Below, one piece after another: positions 1-6,156 of a stretch of DNA of 6,272 nt. The stretch comes from a bacterium (lineage in GTDB: Bacteria > Chlamydiota > Chlamydiia > Chlamydiales > Rhabdochlamydiaceae): NCBI GenBank assembly GCA_021802305.1, contig JAKAAD010000059.1:1-6272 (forward strand), read 5' to 3'. A program made the position numbers and the translations under genes. The stretch's first letter is position 1, and the number at the start of each line of letters is the position of its first letter. The notes under the pieces are model-generated. The model made no database searches. It had not been told where the DNA came from and was given only the letters and a program-made list of their open reading frames with translations.

Positions 1-320
1 ATGGATTCACTTAGGTATAGCGCGTTCTCAGTCGCCAAGGTCATTTGTCGAATCCGGAATCTGCCACACTGCTCAAAGAAGTGTGGCACACCGGATTAAA
101 GCATATCTTTCTTGCGCATCTTTCTTCGGAGTGCAACACTCCTGAAATTGCGCTTGAAACGGTACGCAAAGTTCTTCCATCCGACATCACGACGCGCATC
201 TCCATTGCTCATCAACAAGAGCGAAGTGCAATGATTGCATTTTGAGCTTGCAAAGGAATAAAAGATTTATTTTTAAAAATTTTGATGTGTGTATGATGCG
301 CTATACCTAAGTGAATCCAT
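1..320. repeat. Perfect 23-bp inverted repeat (arms 1-23 and 298-320) enclosing the yycJ 3' end
   Basis: Bases 1-23 are the exact reverse complement of bases 298-320, with no mismatch. The match stops at 24/297 on the inside; on the outside it may go on beyond the window, because the left arm starts at base 1. The inner edge of each arm carries GCGC, itself a palindrome. The right arm lies in the convergent intergenic gap between the yycJ stop and the stop of the REC-MBL gene. The left arm replaces the upstream part of yycJ. No transposase or recombinase gene is visible. Two readings remain: a fold-back chimera at a contig end, primed at the GCGC microhomology, or a real rearrangement scar. 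I favour the artefact slightly. Confidence 0.85.
21..245 (+). CDS. yycJ: YycJ/WalJ-type metallo-beta-lactamase-fold hydrolase, C-terminal fragment (5' truncated)
   Basis: The frame from base 21 reads RVLSRQGHLSNPESA and continues to a TGA at 243-245, about 74 residues. The motifs RQGHLSN and AHLSSECNTPE match the C-terminal part of YycJ-type MBL-fold hydrolases, where the GHLS and AHLS-type segments sit near the end of a protein of roughly 260 residues. The metal-binding N-terminal two thirds is missing. Directly upstream, in frame, are two TAG stops (12-14 and 18-20) that belong to the left arm of the inverted repeat, so the gene is broken as sequenced. A TTG at 45 could be called as a start, but conserved residues begin earlier, so this is a remnant rather than a 66-residue gene. 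It converges on the minus-strand unit. YycJ proteins are thought to act as exonucleases or nucleases; this fragment cannot be active by itself. Confidence 0.75.
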   Translation, partial: RVLSRQGHLSNPESATLLKEVWHTGLKHIFLAHLSSECNTPEIALETVRKVLPSDITTRISIAHQQERSAMIAF

Positions 321-334
321 GTAGGATTTGATGT

Positions 335-1672
335 CTAATCAAAGGGAAGAAATAGTCCATCGAATGCCATGCGGATTCTACACGGTAGTTGTAAATCCTC
401 TGCGGCGTCATATTGTAGTTGCACTTTGTGATAAAGAGCATCGTCATCATGTGCTGGGTCGTGGTGCGTAATGATCCAGTCCGATACTTCTGCATGTTTG
501 ACAAACGCAGCCGTGTTGGAAATAGAGGAGTGACCCCATCCTACTTTTGTTCGATATTCAGTAGGGGTGTATTGTGCTTCGTGGATGAGGAGATCGACTC
601 CCTTGAAAAATCGAACGAGTTCTGCATACGGAGCGTAGTGAGTACTCTTTTTTGTGATGAGCTTGGGATCGCCATGATACCCAAAGAAGAGTTCGTTATC
701 TGTTGCATACCCGATCTTATATTTTCCATCATCAATTTTGTAGCAAAGAGTAGATCCGGGATGAAACGCATAGGCAGCAGTGATGGTAAAAGATCCAATT
801 TGAAAAGGGACGCCTTCTTGGATGTCGCGAAAAGTGAGGGATGCAGAGATTTCATCGAGTTTCACGGGGAAGAAGGCATAGGCAAACATATCGGTGAAGA
901 TTTCCTTAATGTCTTTTTCAAATCCGATGGGAGCCCAGATGTGTACATGGCAGTTGGGATCGTAGATAGGATCAAAAAAGGAGAACCCGGAAAGATGGTC
1001 GATATGCGTGTGGGAAAAAAGAAGATGGACCTCTTTAGGCATCTGATTGCGAAGAGTATTTCCTAAGGGACGAATGCCGGATCCTGCATCAAAGATGATC
1101 ATCTCTGATCCATTTCGAATTTCTAAACAGGTCGTATTGCCCCCAAAGTGCGTATACTGAGGGCCAGATACAGGATGCGATCCTCGCGTTCCCCAAAACT
1201 TTAAATAGTTGCTTAGCGAACGAGGTTTTGAGATGTAATAAGATTTTTCTCCATCTTTGAGCTCTTCTGGAAGGTGAAAAGGTTCCGGATGTAGAGATCC
1301 TTTGAAAAATTGGGAGCAGAGAGAAAAAAGCTTTGAAATGGCATAAGGCTTAGGAAGAAAAAAATCAACTGATAGGGCTATTGCAGGACGGTAGAATTGA
1401 ATGAGGGGATAAAAACAGGTGAAGATGACGCCCACGTGTTTTGTCCGCGGGTCAGTTTTGACTTTGCGCAGGATTTCAATGCCGTGAATTTTAGGAAGAT
1501 AGGCATCGAGAATAATGAGGTCGGGGAGGAAGGATTCGATCTTTGTAAGACATGCAATGCCATCATGGGCAACCTCAAAGTGATACTGCTTTGCTACAGG
1601 AGCATTTCGTATCTTGCGAAGAAGGTCCAAATTGTGATCTGCAATGAGAATTTTGTGTTTTTGCCGATTCAC
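335..1672 (-). CDS. Response-regulator receiver domain fused to a metallo-beta-lactamase-fold hydrolase
   Basis: Counted from the GTG at 1672 (445 residues), an N-terminal receiver (REC) domain spans about 6-125: KILIADHN with D12, phospho-acceptor D56 in LIILDAYLP, T85, and K108 in FLPKPY. After a linker, an MBL-fold domain spans about 155-445: FWGTRGSHPVSG near 159-170, GGNTTC near 177-182, and the metal motif HTHIDH at 221-226 (HxHxDH), with further likely ligands H304 (AFHPGS), D325 (YATDNE) and the late THHDP near 402-406. Metal sites look complete, so a hydrolase is likely. The substrate is unknown; relatives are annotated as MBL-fold hydrolases or cyclic-nucleotide phosphodiesterase-like proteins. 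No signal peptide, so cytoplasmic. The second acidic residue of the REC pocket is His (H13). A longer frame from a TTG at 1717 exists, but the GTG overlaps the upstream stop (GTGA) and has a GGAG seven bases before it, so I chose it. Last gene of the unit. Confidence 0.85.
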   Translation of the reverse strand: MNRQKHKILIADHNLDLLRKIRNAPVAKQYHFEVAHDGIACLTKIESFLPDLIILDAYLPKIHGIEILRKVKTDPRTKHVGVIFTCFYPLIQFYRPAIALSVDFFLPKPYAISKLFSLCSQFFKGSLHPEPFHLPEELKDGEKSYYISKPRSLSNYLKFWGTRGSHPVSGPQYTHFGGNTTCLEIRNGSEMIIFDAGSGIRPLGNTLRNQMPKEVHLLFSHTHIDHLSGFSFFDPIYDPNCHVHIWAPIGFEKDIKEIFTDMFAYAFFPVKLDEISASLTFRDIQEGVPFQIGSFTITAAYAFHPGSTLCYKIDDGKYKIGYATDNELFFGYHGDPKLITKKSTHYAPYAELVRFFKGVDLLIHEAQYTPTEYRTKVGWGHSSISNTAAFVKHAEVSDWIITHHDPAHDDDALYHKVQLQYDAAEDLQLPCRIRMAFDGLFLPFD

Positions 1673-1989
1673 TGCTCTTCTCCGTTTGTCTTCAGCAAGG
1701 ATTTGCTTTTTTTCCAAAAGATGAGAAAGAGGGAAAGTCCAATGATGGCAAAGATGGCAGAAACCACGTAAAAGTTGAGCACTTCATGCGCGCGTGGTTC
1801 TAACTTTCCTATTTCACCAAAGAGCCTCTCTTGAAGGCGGATGAGCGCTTGAACTTCATCAGACAATTCTTTGGGTCCAATGAAAGCGATGAGAAGAGAT
1901 CCCAGTGCCAGAGCAAAAAGGATGAAACTCATCCACTTTAAGCGCGGAAGAAGGTTTTGTTCGATTTCTTTTTTATTCGAATTCTTCAT
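1669..1989 (-). CDS. Small two-TM membrane protein of unknown function
   Basis: 106 residues that I do not recognise. A basic/polar N-terminus (MKNSNKKEIEQ) is followed by a hydrophobic segment at about 19-37, an amphipathic charged stretch at about 40-66 (EVQALIRLQERLFGEIGKLE) that could form a helix or short coiled coil, a second hydrophobic segment at about 72-92, and a lysine-rich tail. The positive charges at both ends suggest N- and C-termini in the cytoplasm with the amphipathic part outside. It starts with ATG at 1989, 17 bases inside the end of ftsK, and its TGA overlaps the GTG of the REC-MBL gene. Reading-frame overlap on both sides and clear TM pattern support a real gene. A role linked to division or to the receiver protein is only a guess from position. 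Confidence 0.7.
   Translation of the reverse strand: MKNSNKKEIEQNLLPRLKWMSFILFALALGSLLIAFIGPKELSDEVQALIRLQERLFGEIGKLEPRAHEVLNFYVVSAIFAIIGLSLFLIFWKKSKSLLKTNGEEQ
1678..1683 (-). promoter_or_regulatory. Shine-Dalgarno site that fixes the GTG start of the REC-MBL gene
   Basis: On the minus strand GGAGAA lies just before the GTG at 1672-1670, with seven bases between GGAG and the start codon. The same bases encode the last codons (NGEEQ) of the preceding small membrane protein, whose TGA overlaps the start as GTGA. This arrangement favours the GTG over the TTG at 1717 and suggests translational coupling. Confidence 0.65.
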
Positions 1990-4189
1990 CTTGGGTTTTT
2001 GATGGTTTCACAAGTACTCGTCTTGGCTTTGCTCCCTCCTGCGGCCCGATGATCCCCTTCGCCTCGAGCTCATCCATGAGGGATGCAGCTCGTGCATAAC
2101 CAATTTTGAGTTTTCTTTGCAAATAGGTGGTAGAAGCGACTTTTGTTTCGAGGACCATTTGCATGGCTTGTTCAAAGAGTGCATCCTTAGGTTCTTCCTG
2201 AGAAAAAAGATCTGCATTTTGCACCTGATCAAACGAAGGAATGAGGTAATTTGGTGGAGCTTGATCTTCAATGTAACGCACGATGCGCTGCATCTCTTCA
2301 TCGCTAACATAGACGCCTTGAGCACGAATAAGGGAGGAAGAACCAGGTGGTAAAAAGAGCAGGTCTCCATTTCCTAAAAGAGTTTCTGCTCCCGTATCGT
2401 CCAAAATGATTTGAGAGTTGATTTTGCTCGCTACCTTGAAAGCGATCCTCGTAGGGAAGTTTGCCTTGATGAGCCCTGTGATCACTTCGCGCGAGGGGCG
2501 TTGGGTAGCAAGGATAAGATGAATTCCCACAGCTCTCGCCATTTGTGCAATTCGCGCAATAGGAGTTTCAAGATCGGAGCTCGATGCCATCATGAGGTCA
2601 GCAAATTCATCGATGATCGCAACAATGCAATACATCTTTTCTGGGATAGGCAAACTTAGGGCAGATTCAAAGTCGGGATTGATCGCGCGGTGGTTAAAAG
2701 CCGTAATGTTGCGCAGGCCGAGCTGCTTGAGCATTTCGTAGCGAAGTTGCATCTCCTTTACGAGCCAATTGAGAGCAGCATAGGCACCTTGGGCTTCCGT
2801 AATGACAGGAGCAATCATGTGTGGAAGCGTGGAGTATTGGGAAAGCTCTACTTTTTTAGGGTCCACCATGAGCAATTTCACTTCATCCGGCCTTGCAGTC
2901 ATCAAGATCGACATGATGATGGCATTAATACAAACGGATTTTCCCGATCCTGTTGCACCTGCAATCAAGCAGTGGGGCATTTTGCTCAAATCGCTTACAA
3001 CATTTTCTCCCGCGACAGTTTTCCCCAGAAGTAAAGGAATGAGCATTTTTCGACTATCTTTATAGTGTACAAGAAGCTCTTTAAAGCTCACTTCTTGGGG
3101 ATATAGAGAAGGGATTTCTACTCCTACAGCTGCTTTTCCGGGAATGGGAGCAATGATGCGGATCGACTTTGCTTGCAGTTTGAGAGCAATATCATTTTCC
3201 AGCGTTTTGATTTTTTGTACTTTCACACCTACTGCCGGATGCACTTCAAAGGAAGCAATGGTCGGCCCTGCATGAATATCGCCCACCTTGGCTTCGATGC
3301 CAAAACTGAGGAGAGTTTCTTCTAAGACTTCCGCTTGCCGTTTGAGTTCTTTTTCTAGGAGCGGAGCATTGATTTTTTGTGGCTGTTTGAGCAGTGAGGC
3401 AGGTGGCAATTGATAAGAGATCGGGCCCTCTTGCGATACAAGCTTGGGAGGTTTTGGCGGAGGGGGGGACGTGTGTCCAAGATGAACGCGCGTAGGAGGC
3501 AACATCACTTCTTCTACCACGGGGGGGAGAGGCTTTTCTTTGGCAATGATGGGCTTTTGTGGAGAGATGTTTTCTTTCCAAGCCATTTGTGCCCATGTAG
3601 CTCTAGCAAATGAAAGCAAAGTGCGGAGTTTTAATTCTGTCATGAGAAAGAAAGAAGCGATTGCTGTCATTCCAAATGCCAGGCCTATGCCCAGATCGCT
3701 TAAGAGATGTCGAAGATTTAAAAACGGCAAATCCTTGTAAAGGAAATACCAAGGGACACCGCCTAAATAACAACGGGTGATGGTGCGAGGAAGGGGAAAT
3801 TCAAATGCAGCCGTTTGCGTATAAATATGGCTGAGCAATCCTTCAGTAAGGAACCATTTTTTTTCTGCGTAGAGATTGAGCAAAAAGCAGAGAGAGAGTA
3901 CGAGCAGGCCAAAACAGATTCCCTTTGTCGCAAGATTTCTAATGGGAATGTTTCGCAAGAGTCGCAGGCCCAACCATCCTAAAGCAGGAGGAAAAAGGTA
4001 CGCACTGAATCCAAAGAGCCAAATAGATGCATAGCCTATGCTCCAGCCAAAAAGGCCAAAATAGTTTTGCATGGTACTTTTTGTCCTAAAGCTAAGAAGA
4101 GCTAAGAAAAGAAAAAGAGCGCTGCTTACGAAGATCCAACCGTAAATTTTAAGAAAAAGAGAAGAGTGCTTTGCATCTTTTTTTTTCAT
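1973..4189 (-). CDS. ftsK: DNA translocase FtsK/SpoIIIE
   Basis: Septal, membrane-anchored ATPase that pumps chromosomal DNA during division. From the ATG at 4189 it has 738 residues: four TM segments (about 11-33, 52-77, 90-107, 164-184), a short proline-rich linker (about 208-275; PPPPKPP), then the motor. Walker A is GATGSGKS at 411-418, Walker B is AIIDEFADLM at 524-533, followed by the ATQRPS motif at 561-566 typical of the family. The C-terminal gamma domain (about 668-738; IGYARAASLMDELEAKGI) is the winged helix that reads oriented DNA sequences. The linker is far shorter than in E. coli FtsK (~1300 residues) but ordinary for compact FtsK/SpoIIIE proteins. The frame stays open to 4387, but those 66 codons lie in the uppP C-terminus; the ATG at 4189 forms an ATGA overlap with the uppP stop and precedes TM1. 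Chlamydiae lack FtsZ but keep FtsK, so it likely matters for division here. Confidence 0.96.
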   Translation of the reverse strand: MKKKDAKHSSLFLKIYGWIFVSSALFLFLALLSFRTKSTMQNYFGLFGWSIGYASIWLFGFSAYLFPPALGWLGLRLLRNIPIRNLATKGICFGLLVLSLCFLLNLYAEKKWFLTEGLLSHIYTQTAAFEFPLPRTITRCYLGGVPWYFLYKDLPFLNLRHLLSDLGIGLAFGMTAIASFFLMTELKLRTLLSFARATWAQMAWKENISPQKPIIAKEKPLPPVVEEVMLPPTRVHLGHTSPPPPKPPKLVSQEGPISYQLPPASLLKQPQKINAPLLEKELKRQAEVLEETLLSFGIEAKVGDIHAGPTIASFEVHPAVGVKVQKIKTLENDIALKLQAKSIRIIAPIPGKAAVGVEIPSLYPQEVSFKELLVHYKDSRKMLIPLLLGKTVAGENVVSDLSKMPHCLIAGATGSGKSVCINAIIMSILMTARPDEVKLLMVDPKKVELSQYSTLPHMIAPVITEAQGAYAALNWLVKEMQLRYEMLKQLGLRNITAFNHRAINPDFESALSLPIPEKMYCIVAIIDEFADLMMASSSDLETPIARIAQMARAVGIHLILATQRPSREVITGLIKANFPTRIAFKVASKINSQIILDDTGAETLLGNGDLLFLPPGSSSLIRAQGVYVSDEEMQRIVRYIEDQAPPNYLIPSFDQVQNADLFSQEEPKDALFEQAMQMVLETKVASTTYLQRKLKIGYARAASLMDELEAKGIIGPQEGAKPRRVLVKPSKTQDEEFE

Positions 4190-4974
4190 AAGAAAAATAA
4201 AACCAACCCAAATACAAAACAGTATGCTGCAAAAAATTTCATGCGACCACGTTCTAAAATTGACACCGCCATGCGAATCATACAAATCCCACTGATACAT
4301 GCAGCAAAAAAACCTGCAAAATAATAGGTCCAAGGATACAAAAAGGAGGCCCCTGCATACAAGCTTTTTGCACATTCCAAGGCGCAACCACCTAAAATCG
4401 TAGGAATGGATAGCAGGAAGGAAAAGCGAGTGGCTCGAGGGGCATTCCAGCCAGCTATTCGCGCAGAGCTAATGGTTGCAGCACTGCGGGAGATTCCCGG
4501 GATGAGAGTTAAGGCTTGTGCCATGCCAATCCAACATGCTGTACGCATATCTTGCTTCGGAAGTCGCGCAACTTCTTGGGGATCTAATGCTCTCTTAGTA
4601 AGCGCGAAGCGTTCCCCTACATAGAGAATAGCAGCGGTAGCTAAGAGCGACCATCCAAGATGGGAAAGAAGAAGAGGTTGTTCACGCAGGGGTTTGAAGA
4701 GGAAATATCCAGGCACGAGGGGGATGAGAGCAATGAAAAAGAGCCAAAGCTCTTTTCTTCCCTGAGAAAAAAGTACAAAAAGATCGCGGCGGAAATGCAT
4801 CAGTAACGCGCCTATCGTTCCTAAATGGCAAAAGAGATCAAACAAGATATCGCTTTCTTCGTGGAGCATGCCAAAGCGTTCCTTGCACCAGCGAAGGTGT
4901 GTAGAGGAACTGATGGGGAAAAATTCCGTGATTCCTTGTACGAATCCCAACAAACAAGCAAGCAGTAGAGACAT
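4186..4974 (-). CDS. uppP: Undecaprenyl-diphosphate phosphatase (UppP/BacA family)
   Basis: Integral membrane enzyme that dephosphorylates undecaprenyl diphosphate to undecaprenyl phosphate, the lipid carrier for lipid II and other envelope polymers; overproduction in other bacteria gives bacitracin resistance. From the ATG at 4974 it is 262 residues, normal for the family. Signature motifs: the (E/Q)xxxE site as Q13-GIT-E17, continuing FFPISSSTHL with H26, and PGISRSAAT at 159-167 with the conserved arginine R163. Repeated hydrophobic segments cover most of the chain. An in-frame ATG at 5079 would add 35 residues (starting MAVVAQLVRALD), but this is only the translation of the tRNA-His gene, so I reject it. 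MSLLLACLLG matches the usual N-terminus. There is no strong Shine-Dalgarno. It begins 28 bases after the tRNA and overlaps ftsK by ATGA. Confidence 0.95.
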   Translation of the reverse strand: MSLLLACLLGFVQGITEFFPISSSTHLRWCKERFGMLHEESDILFDLFCHLGTIGALLMHFRRDLFVLFSQGRKELWLFFIALIPLVPGYFLFKPLREQPLLLSHLGWSLLATAAILYVGERFALTKRALDPQEVARLPKQDMRTACWIGMAQALTLIPGISRSAATISSARIAGWNAPRATRFSFLLSIPTILGGCALECAKSLYAGASFLYPWTYYFAGFFAACISGICMIRMAVSILERGRMKFFAAYCFVFGLVLFFL

Positions 4975-5002
4975 ATCTTTAGTATACACAATGAGGAAAA
5001 AG

Positions 5003-5077
5003 GGCGATCGACGGGACTTGAACCCGCGACACCTGGATCCACAATCCAGTGCTCTAACCAGCTGAGCTACGACCGCC
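5003..5077 (-). tRNA. tRNA-His(GUG)
   Basis: A full cloverleaf can be drawn on the minus strand. The acceptor stem pairs 7/7 (one G-T wobble). The D arm is GCTC/GAGC, and the anticodon stem CTGGA/TCCAG encloses loop TTGTGGA with anticodon GTG. The T arm is GCGGG/CCCGT (one G-T pair) around TTCAAGT, with a five-base variable loop. The extra 5' G (position -1) opposite discriminator C73, the hallmark of tRNA-His, is encoded. The CCA end is not encoded (C, then a T run), so a CCA-adding enzyme is needed. It lies at the head of the uppP-ftsK unit. Confidence 0.97.
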
Positions 5078-5093
5078 ATACAGAGGCAACGAG

Positions 5094-5120
5094 ATTAGAT
5101 GATAGAGATTTTTTCGTCAA
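5094..5120 (-). promoter_or_regulatory. Candidate sigma70-type promoter of tRNA-His and probably the uppP-ftsK unit
   Basis: On the minus strand, TTGACG (5120-5115; 5/6 to the -35 consensus) and TCTAAT (5099-5094; 5/6 to the -10 consensus) are separated by 15 bases, somewhat shorter than the optimal 17. Transcription would begin roughly 7-10 bases before the mature tRNA 5' end. No clear terminator separates the tRNA from uppP (only a run of five T), so read-through into the protein genes is plausible. Confidence 0.5.
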
Positions 5121-5187
5121 AAATCGAACAGCCATGCACAGAAGTGTGATCTTCATCTGATTTTTAAATTAAGTACTTCATTGATTT

Positions 5188-6156
5188 TCAGAAAAAGAAC
5201 TGAAGCCCAAACGTTCCTCCTTGCAAAGAGAGAGAACCGTTATTTCTGAGGAGAATAGCAGTGTGCAGAGTGCCTTGGAAATGATCCATCTTATTGAAAT
5301 TGAACCAATAATTTTGTTCCCAAGCTGCGTAAAGAGCTAAGTGGACTGCTCCTTCTCGGAAAAATTTATCCCAGCGCACACCCCCTGCCAGTTGTACAGA
5401 AGGAAGACCTTGGTCTTGACCATCGCGGCTATGAAGATTTGCTTGCTTCATGCCCAAGTGAAAATGGCCGTACACGAGGGATCCAGAAAATAAACCAAAG
5501 AAACACCAATTGCCGGCAAGCATATATCGAATGTCTGCACCCCCGCGAATGCCAGCTCCCGCGAAATCATTTTCGAGATGGACGTTTGTCGTTGAAGAAC
5601 CACTAAGAGATTGGATGTGAAAATCCTGATCTAACCAGGCTCCTCGTACTCCAAAAAAGGGAAAGATGGAAAATCTGTAGCCTGCCCAAAAGGGACGTCC
5701 TATAATAAAATCGAGAATATCGTAGTTCAATTTCCATTGAGCTTTGGCTGAACTTGCAAATACATCCGGTTCAGTCCAAAGGAGAAGGAGCGATCCTCTA
5801 TTTTCATTCTTCTTTTTGGAAGAATAGTACGTCCAATCTAAGGAAGTTACCCAATCATCGTAGGGCATATTCCCGCCCAAACCCAATCGGAATCCTGGGC
5901 GCCATGAGGGATGAATGCGTTCTACATGCCCATCGAATGTGCTGCCATCTGTAGATCTGCCACTTTGTGCATAGTATAGGCCATCCTCTGTCGCAATCCA
6001 ATAGAGTCCTTCTGCGGTGATAATGAAGTTCCATCCATTGATCACTTCCCTTCGACTAGATGAAGGGATGACGGGCCGCGCAGATGGTTCGGAATAGAGC
6101 ATTGTGCATGCACATAGAGAGAATGCATAGGGAAGAGTTCGGATAGAGATCCTCAT
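5188..6156 (-). CDS. Lpg1974/MOMP-like beta-barrel outer-membrane protein
   Basis: 322 residues with a likely signal peptide (about 1-22: basic start MRISIR, hydrophobic core, cut near YSEPSA) and a barrel rich in alternating aromatic strands, ending in phenylalanine (FGLQFFF), as usual for BAM-assembled proteins. Family-like segments in order: FIITAEGLYWIATEDGLYYA (44-63), WRPGFRLGLGGNMPYDDWVTSLDWTYY (about 85-111), WKLNYDILDFIIGRPFW (141-157), FPFFGVRGAWLDQDFHI (165-181), DFAGAGIRGGADIRYML (197-213), and ALYAAWEQNYWFNFNKMDHF (274-293). This pattern fits the Lpg1974-type pore-forming proteins and the MOMP-like porins expanded in environmental Chlamydiota. Likely a porin or surface protein; transport substrate unknown. 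Starts at ATG 6156 with a purine-rich AAAAGAGA just before it. It is upstream of the tRNA on the same strand, but separated by 110 bases holding the tRNA promoter, so probably a separate unit. Confidence 0.85.
   Translation of the reverse strand: MRISIRTLPYAFSLCACTMLYSEPSARPVIPSSSRREVINGWNFIITAEGLYWIATEDGLYYAQSGRSTDGSTFDGHVERIHPSWRPGFRLGLGGNMPYDDWVTSLDWTYYSSKKKNENRGSLLLLWTEPDVFASSAKAQWKLNYDILDFIIGRPFWAGYRFSIFPFFGVRGAWLDQDFHIQSLSGSSTTNVHLENDFAGAGIRGGADIRYMLAGNWCFFGLFSGSLVYGHFHLGMKQANLHSRDGQDQGLPSVQLAGGVRWDKFFREGAVHLALYAAWEQNYWFNFNKMDHFQGTLHTAILLRNNGSLSLQGGTFGLQFFF

Noticed and set aside
269..280. 12-base A/T palindrome between yycJ and the REC-MBL gene as a bidirectional terminator
   Set aside because: No GC stem and no loop; likely just AT-rich intergenic sequence.
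1..320. Small insertion sequence or MITE bounded by the inverted repeat
   Set aside because: The enclosed DNA is the conserved end of yycJ, not element sequence, and no target-site duplication can be checked as the left flank is outside the window.
419..1066. 215-codon open frame on the + strand
   Set aside because: Antisense to the REC-MBL gene, no recognisable domain, and the minus-strand product has complete catalytic motifs.
1673..1717. TTG start of the REC-MBL gene at 1717
   Set aside because: The added residues (MEKKQILAEDKRRRA) lie before the receiver fold and inside the small protein gene; the GTG at 1672 has a spaced GGAG and overlaps the upstream stop.
4190..4387. 66-residue N-terminal extension of FtsK
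   Set aside because: It lies entirely inside the uppP C-terminal coding region; the ATG at 4189 gives the ATGA overlap and a normal TM topology.
4981..4986. TATACT just before uppP as its own promoter
   Set aside because: No matching -35 at proper distance, and transcription would begin at about the ATG itself.
4975..5079. N-terminal extension of UppP from an ATG at 5079 (MAVVAQLVRALD...)
   Set aside because: These 35 codons are mostly the tRNA-His gene read as protein, a common artefact; the family N-terminus begins at the ATG at 4974.
5119..5165. AAAAATC/GATTTTT pairing (5159-5165 with 5119-5125) as a terminator of the porin gene
   Set aside because: Only seven AT-rich pairs around a 33-base loop, and one arm overlaps the tRNA -35 box; too weak to call.
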